Shown here piece after piece: positions 24,021 through 32,758 of a stretch of 59,717 nt of DNA. Positions within the stretch are counted from its first letter, which is position 1, and each line of letters starts with the position of its first letter. The translations under genes and the position numbers were made by a program. Where the stretch lies: contig SVLP01000012.1 of the NCBI GenBank assembly GCA_015067895.1, positions 1 through 59,717 of the forward strand, in the 5' to 3' direction. The notes under the pieces were generated by a model, which was given only the letters and a program-made list of their open reading frames with translations, did no database searches and was not told the DNA's origin. The DNA comes from Oscillospiraceae bacterium (GTDB taxonomy: Bacteria > Bacillota_A > Clostridia > Oscillospirales > Oscillospiraceae).

Positions 24021-24578
24021 ATGGAACACAAATACATCCTCAAGCTGCTCCTTGCCCGGTCGGAGGAATCCATCACCGCTCTGGCGAAGCACTTCGGCCC
24101 CCGGCTCTACGCCACCGCGCTGAACATCCTGGGCATCCATCAGGACGCAGAGGAGACGGTCAGCGACACCTATCTCGCCGTATGGAACGCCGTCCCGCCG
24201 AAGGAGCCGGATCCCCTGTCCGCCTTCGTCTACCGGGTGGGCCGGAACCTGGCTCTGAAACGGCTGCGCCACGAGACCGCGCAAAAGCGGAACGGTACAT
24301 ACGACCTGTCCCTGGAGGAGCTGGAGGGCTGCATCCCCTGCCGCGCTCTGGAGGAGGCCGTGGATGCCCGGGCCTTGGGCCGCGCCATCGACCGCTTCCT
24401 GCAAACGCTTCCGACTCAGACCCGCGCCATCTTCCTGCGCCGCTACTGGTTCGGCGACTCTGTCAAGGACATCGCCCAGGCTCTGGGGCTCCGGGAAAAC
24501 ACCGTCACCGTCCGCCTCTCCCGCACGAGGGAGAAGCTCCGCTCATACCTTCAGAAGGAGGGATACACGGATGAATGA
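24021..24578 (+). CDS. ECF-type RNA polymerase sigma factor
   Basis: 185 residues. Region 2 contains LNILGIHQDAEETVSDTYLAVWNAVP and RVGRNLALKRLRH; region 4 contains LPTQTRAIFLRRYWFGDSVKDIAQALGLRENTVTV-type helices ending in RTREKLRSYL. ATG 24021 follows AGGAGG. It overlaps the serpin gene by 8 nt, in the slot where an anti-sigma gene normally sits. Confidence 0.9.
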   Translation: MEHKYILKLLLARSEESITALAKHFGPRLYATALNILGIHQDAEETVSDTYLAVWNAVPPKEPDPLSAFVYRVGRNLALKRLRHETAQKRNGTYDLSLEELEGCIPCRALEEAVDARALGRAIDRFLQTLPTQTRAIFLRRYWFGDSVKDIAQALGLRENTVTVRLSRTREKLRSYLQKEGYTDE

Positions 24579-25977
24579 AAATCTGCTTACTGCCCTGGAC
24601 GAGATCAGCGACCGCCACATCGTCCAGGCCGCGAACCAGAAGAAACGCCACGCCCGGCTTTACCTGCGCACCGCTGCGGCAGTCCTGGCGGTGGTGATGA
24701 CGCTGCTCCTCATCCAGCCGGAGCCCGCCCCCGTGGCGGCCAGCCAGCTGGTCTCCCCCGCCGAATATACGCCAATGCCCTTCCCTGATCGGGATGCCTT
24801 CGAGGATCTGGAGGCCGAGGAGGCGGCTCTGGATGCCTATTGGGCCCAGGCCCGTCCCCGCAGCGATGCGGTGACTGGGGCTCTGGAGCATCTGCGCCCC
24901 TTCTGGATCCAGTCCCTCCGGGAATTCACCTCCGACAAGGAAAACAACGTCTGGTCGCCCATCAACACCTATATGTCCCTGGCTCTGCTGGCCCAGACCA
25001 CCTCCGGCTCCACCCGCCAGGAGATCCTGGATGCCCTCGGCACCGACTCCATCGAAGCGCTCCGCAGAGAGACTAAGGCACTCTGGGAGACGATCTACAA
25101 GGACGTGGAGGGCGGCCGGCGGCTCCTGGCCAATTCCCTCTGGCTCGACCAGGAGCTGGCGTACCGCCAGGAGAATCTGGACATTCTGGGTACCGACTTC
25201 TACGCCTCCGTCCACCGGACGGAGCTGGACAGCTCCGCCGCCGATGCCGACATCCAGGCCTGGATCGACCGCCAGACCCTCGGCCTGCTGGAGGACGCGG
25301 CTCCCCCGCTGAGCCCCGATCGCCTCCTGTCCCAGCGGGTGATGACTCTGGTGTCCACCCTCTACGTGGAGGACAGCTGGGACGAGGCCTTCGATCCGAA
25401 GGACAACACCGAGGGTATTTTCCATGCCCCGAATGGTGACATCACCTGCACCTATCTCAACGGTCTGAAGGAGATGACCTACTATTACGACGGCGACGGC
25501 TTCAAAACCATTGGCCTTTCCGGGATCAACGGCTGCATCCTCTGGCTGATCCTGCCCGACGAGGACAGCGATGTGGACGCAGTGCTGGAGGATGGCAGCT
25601 ATCTGGACGCTGTTCTGGACATGACGGCCGCAGACTACAAAAAATGCCAGCTCGCCTTGCCGAAATTCGACATCACCTCCTCCCTGGATTTGGTGGGCGG
25701 GCTGAAAAAGCTGGGCATCCGGGAGGTCTTCTCCCCCCTCGGCGGAGACTTCTCCGAGACCCTGAGCCTTTCAGGCCCCGTCTATGCGGACAGCGTCACC
25801 CAGTCCGCCCGGATCATCGTGGACGAGACCGGCCTGCGGGCCGCCAGTGCCACCCAAATCGTGGTACTGAGCAAGGGCCCAACCTCGGTCATCGAGTTCA
25901 CCCTGGATCGTCCCTTCCTCTTCGTCCTGACCCTGCGCAACATCCCCCTCTTCGCAGGCACGGTGACGAACCCTTAA
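24571..25977 (+). CDS. Membrane-anchored serpin fused to an anti-sigma-like N-terminus
   Basis: A 468-residue protein. Residues 1-27 are cytoplasmic, about 29-46 a membrane helix, and from about 105 onward a serpin: NVWSPINTYMSLALLAQTT, TRQEILDALG, then the hinge VDETGLRAASAT and the C-terminal signature FTLDRPFLFVL and FAGTVTNP. Serpins trap serine or cysteine proteases by loop insertion. The hinge keeps small residues compatible with inhibition. It is translationally coupled to an ECF sigma factor, suggesting a protease-sensing regulator; that role is inference. Confidence 0.82.
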   Translation: MNENLLTALDEISDRHIVQAANQKKRHARLYLRTAAAVLAVVMTLLLIQPEPAPVAASQLVSPAEYTPMPFPDRDAFEDLEAEEAALDAYWAQARPRSDAVTGALEHLRPFWIQSLREFTSDKENNVWSPINTYMSLALLAQTTSGSTRQEILDALGTDSIEALRRETKALWETIYKDVEGGRRLLANSLWLDQELAYRQENLDILGTDFYASVHRTELDSSAADADIQAWIDRQTLGLLEDAAPPLSPDRLLSQRVMTLVSTLYVEDSWDEAFDPKDNTEGIFHAPNGDITCTYLNGLKEMTYYYDGDGFKTIGLSGINGCILWLILPDEDSDVDAVLEDGSYLDAVLDMTAADYKKCQLALPKFDITSSLDLVGGLKKLGIREVFSPLGGDFSETLSLSGPVYADSVTQSARIIVDETGLRAASATQIVVLSKGPTSVIEFTLDRPFLFVLTLRNIPLFAGTVTNP

Positions 25978-25987
25978 AACACACAGA

Positions 25988-26011
25988 GCCCTCCGCCGTT
26001 TGGCGGAGGGC
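25988..26011 (+). terminator. Terminator after the serpin gene
   Basis: GCCCTCCGCC / GGCGGAGGGC with a GTTT loop. The U-tract is poor (CAAATTTAT). Confidence 0.55.
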
Positions 26012-26032
26012 CAAATTTATGTTCGTTCCTCA

Positions 26033-26281
26033 ATGGAGCAGTGGGCGCAGATCATATTCCTTGCCTTTCCGGCGTTTTCCTCGATCACCCGTGCACTGCT
26101 GGAACAGCCGGAGCGGAACGCCCGAACCATTTTCGGCGGAACGGACGCCCGAAAGCTCCGCTCCTGCATGACCCTCTTTGAGCTGGCCGATCCGGAGTGC
26201 GGCCTGTACAGCCGCGTCCTGGAGGAGTTCTTCCAGGGCCGCCGGGACAGCCTGACCCTGGAGCTTCTGTCCAGAAATTGA
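26033..26281 (+). CDS. Small hypothetical protein
   Basis: 82 residues from ATG 26033 (MEQWAQIIFLAFPAFSS). No clear ribosome site, and the frame opens inside the preceding terminator, so the call is moderate. Helical, with several charged residues; no family recognised. Confidence 0.4.
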   Translation: MEQWAQIIFLAFPAFSSITRALLEQPERNARTIFGGTDARKLRSCMTLFELADPECGLYSRVLEEFFQGRRDSLTLELLSRN

Positions 26282-26340
26282 CATCCGCAATGCACCGCCG
26301 ACCGTACAAACCAATCCCAAACCCAGAAGGAGGAATCCCC

Positions 26341-26388
26341 ATGGGCATCAAGCGAATCGGCGTTCTGGCCGCCATGACCGGCATCTGA
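26341..26388 (+). CDS. 15-residue peptide with strong ribosome site
   Basis: MGIKRIGVLAAMTGI, preceded by AAGGAGG at 8 nt and followed 6 nt later by a strong terminator. It may be a genuine small peptide, a leader, or the 5' stub of a deleted gene. Confidence 0.3.
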   Translation: MGIKRIGVLAAMTGI

Positions 26389-26394
26389 AGAACA

Positions 26395-26420
26395 AAGGGA
26401 TCGCTGACGCGATCCCTTTT
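26395..26420. terminator. Terminator between convergent genes
   Basis: AAGGGATCGC / GCGATCCCTT with a TGAC loop and a T-run on the plus strand. Confidence 0.75.
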
Positions 26421-26423
26421 CTC

Positions 26424-26891
26424 TTATTCATCCTCCAGCCAGGGGAATACTCCCTCCGGCATGGCATCGCCGGCGTAGTGTTCAAAGAGTTCCTTGAACT
26501 TCATATTGTCGAAATACCAATTCTCAAAATCCACCTTTCCGTCCACAACGGCGGCATTGTTCTCATACCCGATCAGATCCATGTCCCCATTTTGATAGGT
26601 GATGCAGACGATCAGTTCCCCGAACCCCGTGCTGGGATCGTTGAAGAGCCAGATCGCCTCCTGTGCCTGCAGGTCATCCAGAAATGCGTCCCATTCCTCC
26701 TGCCCGATTTGAAAGAAGGGCACGAATTTGAGGTTGTCAGCCCCGTCAGGATTATGGATCAGCTCGATGGACTTGATCTGATCCCGCTCCTGTCTCAGCG
26801 GGATCGATCCCTTCTTCGGACTGCACAGATGCAGCAGAAGCAGGATCGCAATGACCGGTATGAGCCATTTACGCGCCTTTTTGCCTTTCAT
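26424..26891 (-). CDS. Hypothetical membrane-anchored protein
   Basis: 155 residues: a basic start (MKGKKARKW), one hydrophobic helix (LIPVIAILLLLHL) and an outer domain with an alpha/beta pattern (IKSIELIHNPDG, ENWYFDNMKFKELFEHYAG). ATG 26891 follows GGGGAGGGG; 30 further upstream codons have no support. Function unknown. Confidence 0.65.
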   Translation of the reverse strand: MKGKKARKWLIPVIAILLLLHLCSPKKGSIPLRQERDQIKSIELIHNPDGADNLKFVPFFQIGQEEWDAFLDDLQAQEAIWLFNDPSTGFGELIVCITYQNGDMDLIGYENNAAVVDGKVDFENWYFDNMKFKELFEHYAGDAMPEGVFPWLEDE

Positions 26892-26932
26892 GCAGACACC
26901 CCTCCCCGCTTGTTTTTCTCTCATTGTGCAAA

Positions 26933-26964
26933 GCCCTCCGCCACGTAAGCGGAGGGCATTTTTT
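26933..26964. terminator. Terminator at the end of xerD
   Basis: GCCCTCCGC / GCGGAGGGC with a 7-nt loop and a T6 run on the plus side; it overlaps the xerD stop codon. Confidence 0.6.
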
Positions 26965-27847
26965 ACGCTTTCGGATGGCACCGTTCATAGACCTGCTTCA
27001 GATGCTGATCCACCATCTGGGTGTACATCTGAGTGGAGGAGATGTCACTGTGCCCCATCAGCTCCTGCAGCGAGCCCAAGTCCGCGCCGTTCTCCAGCAG
27101 ATGGACGGCGAAGCTGTGGCGCAGGGTGTGGGGGGTGATCTCCTTGTCGATGCGGGCGGTGGTCTGGTAGTGCTTCAGGATCTTCCAGAAGCCCTGGCGG
27201 CTCATCCGCGCGCCGCCGATGTTGACGAAGAGCGCCTTCTCTCCCGGCACCGCCAGCAGGAATGCCCGTACCTCCCGGATGTAGGTGGTCAGCGCCTTCA
27301 GCGCCTCGGGATACAGGGGGATCGCACGGCTCTTTTTGCCGCTCTGGCACTTGATGACGCCGCTGTCCAGATTCACATGGTCGATGTCCAGGCCGATCAG
27401 CTCGCTGACCCGGATGCCGGTGGCGTACATGACCTCCAGCATGGCCTTGTCCCGGATGCCCTTGGGATCCGTGGAGCTGGGCTGAGCCAGAAGCAGCTCG
27501 ATCTCCCGGCTGGTCAGGATCTGGGGCAGCTTCTTCTCGCCCCGATCCACCTTGACCTCCTGGACAGGACTCTCGGTCAGAAAGCCCGTGGAGACCACGT
27601 AGCTGTAGAAATTCTTCAGGCTGGCCAGAGCCCGGGAGCGGGTGGCCGCGCTGCGTCCCTCGGACTCCAGATGGGCCAGAAAGATGCGTATATTCTCCTG
27701 TGTCGCTTCCACGACCTCCGACTCCTGCTCATCATGGAGCCAGACTGCAAACTGCCGGATATCGCGCATATAGGAAGCGACCGTATTGCCCGAGGCCTGC
27801 TTTACCTTGGTCAGGTAATTCTCATAGGCACCGATCAGATCCAACAT
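26963..27847 (-). CDS. xerD: Site-specific tyrosine recombinase XerD
   Basis: 294 residues, the standard XerD length, acting at dif to resolve chromosome dimers. The SAM-like N-terminal domain (about 1-90) is followed by catalytic Arg in TGIRVSELIGL, Lys in QSGKKSRAIPL, HTLRHSFAVHLL, GHSDISST and Tyr in QMYTQM. It follows the SpoIIM-like gene by 21 nt. In Bacillus subtilis, xerD (ripX) also lies near spoIIM, which supports both calls. Confidence 0.93.
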   Translation of the reverse strand: MLDLIGAYENYLTKVKQASGNTVASYMRDIRQFAVWLHDEQESEVVEATQENIRIFLAHLESEGRSAATRSRALASLKNFYSYVVSTGFLTESPVQEVKVDRGEKKLPQILTSREIELLLAQPSSTDPKGIRDKAMLEVMYATGIRVSELIGLDIDHVNLDSGVIKCQSGKKSRAIPLYPEALKALTTYIREVRAFLLAVPGEKALFVNIGGARMSRQGFWKILKHYQTTARIDKEITPHTLRHSFAVHLLENGADLGSLQELMGHSDISSTQMYTQMVDQHLKQVYERCHPKA

Positions 27848-27868
27848 GAAATTGTTCCTTTGCCTTTC

Positions 27869-28384
27869 TTAGAATGCGAGGGCCGCCGCCAGAAAGGGCG
27901 CGACCACCCAGGTATCCACCGCCGCCAGCAAAAGCCCCGCCAGGACACACCTAAAAGCGTCGGGAGCCATACCGCGCAGCCCCAGACTGAGTCTGCGCCA
28001 CAGGTACCACAGCAGCACCGGACTCATACCAAGCCCGGAGAACAGCAGCAGCACCGCCAGCCACGCACCTCCGGCCCCAGTCAGGACTCCAAGGAAAAAC
28101 CCAATGGTAAGCCCCCGGACGAAGCAGGCCAGATACGCGCCGAAGCGATGGAAAAAGAAGACCGCAAACGCGGATAAAAGCAAAGGCAGCATCGTCACCA
28201 TGCATGCGTCCGGAAACGATAAGTCCGCAGAACCCGCCTGAAAAACAAGCGATCCCATCAGATCCCCACAGAAGCGTTCGGCCCAGAGGCCCAGGGACAA
28301 TCCCGCGAGCCAGACACCCAGCAGGGTGACGCCCGGGATCATGCTGCGAAAAGCGCGGGTTCGGTCAGCGGAAAGGTGATGCAT
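27869..28384 (-). CDS. spoIIM: Stage II sporulation protein M-like membrane protein
   Basis: A 171-residue protein with about five membrane helices. The central FVRGLTIGFFLGVLTGAGGAWLAVLLLF and the following short helices resemble SpoIIM, part of the SpoIID-M-P peptidoglycan machine for engulfment. ATG 28384 follows GGAGGGAA. Neighbouring xerD fits the arrangement known in Bacilli. The family call rests on topology and partial motif similarity. Confidence 0.7.
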   Translation of the reverse strand: MHHLSADRTRAFRSMIPGVTLLGVWLAGLSLGLWAERFCGDLMGSLVFQAGSADLSFPDACMVTMLPLLLSAFAVFFFHRFGAYLACFVRGLTIGFFLGVLTGAGGAWLAVLLLFSGLGMSPVLLWYLWRRLSLGLRGMAPDAFRCVLAGLLLAAVDTWVVAPFLAAALAF

Positions 28385-28540
28385 CTGATTCCCTCCATGT
28401 ACAGCGGGAACCGTTCGGCGTGAACGCGCAGAAATATGCATCCGAATGGAATGGAGGCGCATCGGTAACGATTAGAATGCGCTTATACTATACTCCAAAA
28501 ACGATGAAATTTCAAGCCGAATCCGGTTCCTATCCAAATT

Positions 28541-28569
28541 TTTGTAAATAATGCTGATTTTTATGTCAA
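28541..28569 (-). promoter_or_regulatory. Promoter for spoIIM-xerD
   Basis: On the minus strand TTGACA (28564-28569), 17-bp spacer and TACAAA (28541-28546). A second TTGACATAA copy lies about 16 bp upstream. The surrounding 28,490-28,680 stretch is AT-rich compared with its flanks and holds no gene. Confidence 0.5.
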
Positions 28570-28701
28570 CATCGTTATGTCAACTTCAAGAAGTTTTATT
28601 CATTTTGGCTTTATCATTTTCGATTATTCCGCTATATCTAGTGGTGTTTCACCGCCGTTTCAGACGATATATTGACTTTGCAGGACTTCCTGCACGTCCT
28701 G

Positions 28702-28734
28702 GCGAGATAGGTAAATTACATTTACCTATCTCGC
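28702..28734. terminator. Perfect 15-bp hairpin with 3-nt loop
   Basis: GCGAGATAGGTAAAT / ATTTACCTATCTCGC around TAC, just past the end of the minus-strand gene at 28757. It lacks a U-tract; it could terminate, stabilise mRNA or bind a protein as DNA. Confidence 0.5.
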
Positions 28735-28756
28735 ACTTTGGGCAGATTCACGATTT

Positions 28757-29152
28757 TCACCGTCTCCTGCGGCGCTTCCGCCCGCTTCTCCGGTTCAGCC
28801 GCAGGAGCATCGCTGCTCCACATCCACCGGCCAGAGCCAGGGCCGTGACAGCAAAACCCTCCATTCGACCGCCGCAGAGCACCCCATTCAGGCCCATCAG
28901 CACCACCAACTCTCCAACTGCCGTCAGAGCTGCGTCCACCGCCGAGCCGCCGCCCAGCATGGCCGCCAGACCCCCCAGCAGCCCGGAGACCACCAGGATC
29001 CCGGCAGACCAGCAGTCCATCCATTCCACACCCAAACTGCCCCTGGCCATCAGCCCGGCTCCGATCGCCGTGACCGCCGTCACCGTGACCATCGCCACAC
29101 CCAGCCCCAGCAGCACCGCCCGCCAGCTGACACGAGCCTTTCCTTCCTTCAT
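28757..29152 (-). CDS. TIGR04086-type four-helix membrane protein
   Basis: 131 residues with four hydrophobic helices rich in G/A (LGLGVAMVTVTAVTAIGAGL, ILVVSGLLGGLAAMLGG and two more) and a strongly basic C-terminus (RRSGRKRRRRR). This is the pattern of the small clostridial TIGR04086 membrane family, of unknown role. ATG 29152 follows AAGGAGG. Confidence 0.7.
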   Translation of the reverse strand: MKEGKARVSWRAVLLGLGVAMVTVTAVTAIGAGLMARGSLGVEWMDCWSAGILVVSGLLGGLAAMLGGGSAVDAALTAVGELVVLMGLNGVLCGGRMEGFAVTALALAGGCGAAMLLRLNRRSGRKRRRRR

Positions 29153-29205
29153 ACGACCGCCTCCTTTGTCCAATGCTATGCCCTCCCCTGCCCCGGCAGA
29201 ACGCA

Positions 29206-29237
29206 AAAAAATCAGGCTCCCAAACGGGAGCCTGATC
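29206..29237 (-). terminator. Terminator after the HAD gene
   Basis: ATCAGGCTCCC / GGGAGCCTGAT with an AAAC-type loop, followed on the minus strand by a T7 run. Confidence 0.85.
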
Positions 29238-29247
29238 CGTTATTTGA

Positions 29248-30099
29248 TTAACCGCCCAGATTCTGAAGGAACTTCTTCTTCATCTCAGCGCCGTACTCGG
29301 CGTACGCTCCGGACTGGAGACGGCCATACGCAGTGGCGATGGCCTCGTCCCAGCTTTCCTTCTCGCGACCCACCAGGATGGGATAGTAGTGGACACCGTT
29401 TTTCTCGGCTGCATCGCAGTCGCCGGGGGCGTCACCGATCATGACGACCTTATCCAGGTCATAGCCGAACTTCAGCATCTCCTTGATGCATGCAGCCTTG
29501 GAGCCGACGTCCTGGGCCAGGACGATGTCGGTATGCTCCAGCAGACCGAACTTGCCCCACTCCTCCTCCACGGCGTCCCGGTTGGCAGAGCTGACCATGG
29601 CCACATCCGCAAACTGATGAGCGGCGGCCAGACCCTCCTTGGCACCGGCGTAGGGGATCTTCAGTTCCTCGGGGAGCTTGACGATGGCGGCGTTGACGGC
29701 CTTCGACCAGCTCAGTGCCTTGCTCAGAACCAGCTTGGCGTCGGGGTCGGCAGCTTCCGCAGCGGCCTTGGCGACGCCGTCGTTGCTCAGGGCGGGTGCG
29801 GTTTCGGCCCAATGCACCAGAGCATCGATGCCCGCGATGGGCTTGTACTGCTTGTCGATCTCGGCCAGGCACACAGCCAGGGCCTTGAAGCGGTTGATGC
29901 CTCGGGTCATGGAGAACAGGTTCACCACGTTCCAGCGCTCCAGGATAGCATCGCGCCACTGCTCAAGCTCCCACTCGTCTACCATGCAGGGGCCGAAGCA
30001 GTGGAAGTGCTTGCAGTTCATGGTGTCCATGACGCAGCCGTCGGAGTCCACGCAGACCAGGTAATCGTGCTTGCGCACGAAGGAATCAAAGATAGACAT
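29248..30099 (-). CDS. HAD-superfamily hydrolase
   Basis: 283 residues with motif I CVDSDGCVMDTM (DxDG), motif II VAMVSSANRD and motif III/IV VVMIGDAPGDCDAAEKNG. A helical cap of about 100 residues sits between motifs I and II. Substrate unknown. It follows the GH3 gene by 12 nt on the same strand, so it may act on a sugar phosphate released by that pathway; this is inference. Confidence 0.85.
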   Translation of the reverse strand: MSIFDSFVRKHDYLVCVDSDGCVMDTMNCKHFHCFGPCMVDEWELEQWRDAILERWNVVNLFSMTRGINRFKALAVCLAEIDKQYKPIAGIDALVHWAETAPALSNDGVAKAAAEAADPDAKLVLSKALSWSKAVNAAIVKLPEELKIPYAGAKEGLAAAHQFADVAMVSSANRDAVEEEWGKFGLLEHTDIVLAQDVGSKAACIKEMLKFGYDLDKVVMIGDAPGDCDAAEKNGVHYYPILVGREKESWDEAIATAYGRLQSGAYAEYGAEMKKKFLQNLGG

Positions 30100-30111
30100 A
30101 TGCTCCTCCGA

Positions 30112-31884
30112 TCACATATGGGTATCGAACATGCCGCAGTAGGAGTCGATGGGATCGGTGCCCTTGAAAGCCTCGGGGCCGGTCAGCAGAGCGTCCACCA
30201 GAGCATCCAGGGTGTCGTCGTTGGAATCGTAGGTGTTGATGTAGGTGCGCAGCATGGGGGCGTCAGCCAGCATGGTGGGCTTGTTGACGGAGATGCCGAC
30301 CACGGGGATCTCGTGGACATACCAGGGGATCTCACCGCCGCCCTTGGACATGCCGAAGGTGGGATGGCCGTTGCCCACATCGAAGAAGGAGATGACCAGA
30401 TCCTGACCGGCCACGAACTCGGAGATGGCGTTCTTACCAGCGAAGTACAGGTTCAGGTTGAACTTGCCGCCAGCCTCAACCTCCTTCATCATCTTGTCCA
30501 GGGGGGACTCGTAGATGAAGGCGTCAAAGCCCTTGGCGCACAGCTTCTCGCAGAGCTTGTCCACGGGACGCTTCTTACCGGCACCGCCGCCCATTGCGAT
30601 GGCTGCCAGCTTGGCCATGGGGCCCTCGGCGCCCTTGATGTTGACCAGCATGATGCGCTTGGTCTTCTCGGGAGACAGGGGCAGCACACCCTCGTCCTTG
30701 TACTTGACCAGGGTCAGGGCATCCCGGGTGACGGCGGGGGCGTAGGCCTTGAACTCGGGGTTGTTCAGGGCGGCAGCACACTCCTCGTCGGTGACGGACA
30801 GAGCCCAGTCGGCCTTGTGCATGCCCTTGGCAGCCTTCAGGCCCAGGATTCGGGTCAGAGCCTCCACCATGCGCTCCTCACCGATGATGCCGGTGTTGTA
30901 GGCATTCAGCATGGTCTCGAAGTCCTCGGCGGGATCGTTGAAGAACAGGAACATGTCACAGCCGGCGTTGATGGCGGCGGGCAGCATGTCCTTGCGCTTC
31001 ATCCGGTTGGTCATGCCGACCATGTGGGAAGCATCGGTAACGACCATGCCGTTGAAGCCCAGCTCGCTGCGGAGCAGGTCGGTCATGATCTCCTTGCACA
31101 GGGTGCCGGGCATGATGGTGTCGGCGGTGATGGCGGGGTTGATCTCCTGCATGTACTCGGGCATCAGGATGTGGCCGCCCATGATGGCGTCCAGGCCGCC
31201 GTCGATCAGGGTCTTGTAGACATGGCCGTAGGTAGCCATCCACTTGTCGTGGGTGAAGTGGTTGACGTTGTTGGACATATGGGCATCGCGGTAGTCCTGG
31301 CCGTTGCCGGGGAAGTGCTTGGCGCAGCAGTAGACGCCCTCGGTCTCGTGCAGGCCATCCATGTAAGCCTTGCCCATGGTGGCGACCAGCTCGTGGTCAT
31401 TGCCGTAGGCGCGGGACAGGACTTCCTCGCACTCCCAGTTATAGGTGATGTCGACTACGGGAGCGAAAGCCATGTTGCAGCCGGTGGCCTTGATCTGGGC
31501 ACCGGAGACCCGGCCCATGGCCTGGGCGTACTCGGGCTTTCTGGTGGCGCCGATCTTCACCTGCGCTGCGACCTGGGTGCCGTCGGGGCAGACGCCGTCG
31601 CCGCCCTTCTCGGGGTTGCAGGCGATGAAGACGGGAACCTTGGCATACTTCTGCAGGATGCGGTTCTGGTTCAGAACCATCTGACCGGGCATGCCGTTGT
31701 AGCGGCAGCCGCCCAGGTGATACTTCTCCATCAGCTCCCTGAGATACTCCTCGGAATTGCCGGCGGTGAGCTGCCAGAACAGCTGACCGACCTTCTCCTC
31801 AGCGGTCATGGAGGCGATGGTGTTCTCGATCCATGCGATGTCCTCGTCGGACAGGTAATAGGGCTTTGCTCTCAAATCGACCAT
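30112..31884 (-). CDS. Glycoside hydrolase family 3 protein (NagZ-like)
   Basis: A 590-residue protein. The N-terminal (beta/alpha)8 domain holds CAKHFPGNGQDYRDAH, the family-3 N-acetylglucosaminidase loop that supplies the acid/base His-Asp pair, and the nucleophile region MVVTDASHMVGM. A C-terminal alpha/beta sandwich follows (about 380-590). No signal peptide, so it works in the cytoplasm, consistent with muropeptide or chitobiose recycling. A good promoter lies upstream at 31935-31963. Confidence 0.88.
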   Translation of the reverse strand: MVDLRAKPYYLSDEDIAWIENTIASMTAEEKVGQLFWQLTAGNSEEYLRELMEKYHLGGCRYNGMPGQMVLNQNRILQKYAKVPVFIACNPEKGGDGVCPDGTQVAAQVKIGATRKPEYAQAMGRVSGAQIKATGCNMAFAPVVDITYNWECEEVLSRAYGNDHELVATMGKAYMDGLHETEGVYCCAKHFPGNGQDYRDAHMSNNVNHFTHDKWMATYGHVYKTLIDGGLDAIMGGHILMPEYMQEINPAITADTIMPGTLCKEIMTDLLRSELGFNGMVVTDASHMVGMTNRMKRKDMLPAAINAGCDMFLFFNDPAEDFETMLNAYNTGIIGEERMVEALTRILGLKAAKGMHKADWALSVTDEECAAALNNPEFKAYAPAVTRDALTLVKYKDEGVLPLSPEKTKRIMLVNIKGAEGPMAKLAAIAMGGGAGKKRPVDKLCEKLCAKGFDAFIYESPLDKMMKEVEAGGKFNLNLYFAGKNAISEFVAGQDLVISFFDVGNGHPTFGMSKGGGEIPWYVHEIPVVGISVNKPTMLADAPMLRTYINTYDSNDDTLDALVDALLTGPEAFKGTDPIDSYCGMFDTHM

Positions 31885-31934
31885 AGTGATTCACGTTTCC
31901 TTTCTGTTGTGTTTCCACAAATTTTCACGACTAC

Positions 31935-31963
31935 ATTGTACCAGATGTGACACCCACTTTCAA
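31935..31963 (-). promoter_or_regulatory. Promoter of the GH3-HAD operon
   Basis: On the minus strand TTGAAA (31958-31963), 17-bp spacer, TACAAT (31935-31940), 51 nt upstream of the GH3 start. Confidence 0.65.
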
Positions 31964-32084
31964 TAGAATTCTTCCGTCTCCCATGACCCAATTTGTCTGT
32001 TTTGTCCAACATCGTTTCCAGTTTCTCCCTTTTCTTGACTTTTTCAAGGGTTTCGTGTACCCTTTTGCGGAAAGGAGTGATCGT

Positions 32085-32669
32085 ATGAAGCAGATCTGCA
32101 AATCAGTGCTTTCCGTCCTGGGCGGAGCGATCCTGGCCTTCGGGCTGTACAATGTCCATTCCCTGTCCGGTGTTACCGAGGGAGGCGCCCTGGGCCTGAC
32201 GCTGCTGCTGGAGCACTGGCTGGACATCTCCCCTGCTCTGTCCGGACTCATCATCAATTTCAGCTGTTACGCTTACGGCATCCGGACACTTGGGAAAAGG
32301 TTTCTGCTGTTTTCCGCCATTTCCGGCGGCAGCTTTTCGGTGTTTTACGCCATTTTTGAACGTTTTCCCCGGCTCTGGCCGGAGCTCGCCGGGATGCCGC
32401 TGCTGGCGGCGGTGATCGGTGCGCTGTTCGTGGGAACCGGCGTTGGACTCTGCGTTCGGGCGGGAGGTGCACCCACGGGAGACGATGCCCTGGCCATGGG
32501 CCTGAGCACCAGATTCCGCATCCCCATCGAACGGGTGTATCTCATCACCGATCTGACTGTGTTGGGTCTTTCCCTATCCTATCTGCCGCTGAGCAGGATC
32601 GCCTGCTCCCTGCTGACGGTGCTGCTGTCGGGAAAGCTCATCGGCCTGATCCAGCGTTGGAATTCTTAA
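32085..32669 (+). CDS. YitT/YczE-type membrane protein
   Basis: 194 residues with about five membrane helices and the recurring GxGxGLCVRAGGAPTGDDALAMGL-type loop found in YczE/YitT proteins. ATG 32085 follows AAAGGAG; the open frame upstream overlaps the divergent promoter region. Function of the family is poorly known. Confidence 0.75.
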   Translation: MKQICKSVLSVLGGAILAFGLYNVHSLSGVTEGGALGLTLLLEHWLDISPALSGLIINFSCYAYGIRTLGKRFLLFSAISGGSFSVFYAIFERFPRLWPELAGMPLLAAVIGALFVGTGVGLCVRAGGAPTGDDALAMGLSTRFRIPIERVYLITDLTVLGLSLSYLPLSRIACSLLTVLLSGKLIGLIQRWNS

Positions 32670-32685
32670 AAATTCTGAAGTACCC

Positions 32686-32740
32686 TTGACACATCGTTCT
32701 ACAGCATGTAGAATAACAGTACATTCTACATACTGTAGAA
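32686..32740 (+). promoter_or_regulatory. BlaI-type promoter and two operators
   Basis: TTGACA (32686-32691), 17-bp spacer and TAGAAT (32709-32714). Two dyads TTCTACAGCATGTAGAA (32697-32713) and TTCTACATACTGTAGAA (32724-32740) share the TACA/TGTA core of BlaI/MecI operators. Their centres are 27 bp apart and the first covers the -10 box. The arrangement points to autorepression of the blaI-like gene at 32759. Confidence 0.85.
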
Positions 32741-32758
32741 CAGAAAGGAGCGATCCGC

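Noticed and set aside
28551..29444. 297-codon plus-strand frame
   Set aside because: Most of it is antisense to the TIGR04086-type membrane gene, which has a good ribosome site.
29389..31950. 853-codon plus-strand frame
   Set aside because: Antisense to the GH3 and HAD genes, which have catalytic motifs; composition is typical of a shadow frame.
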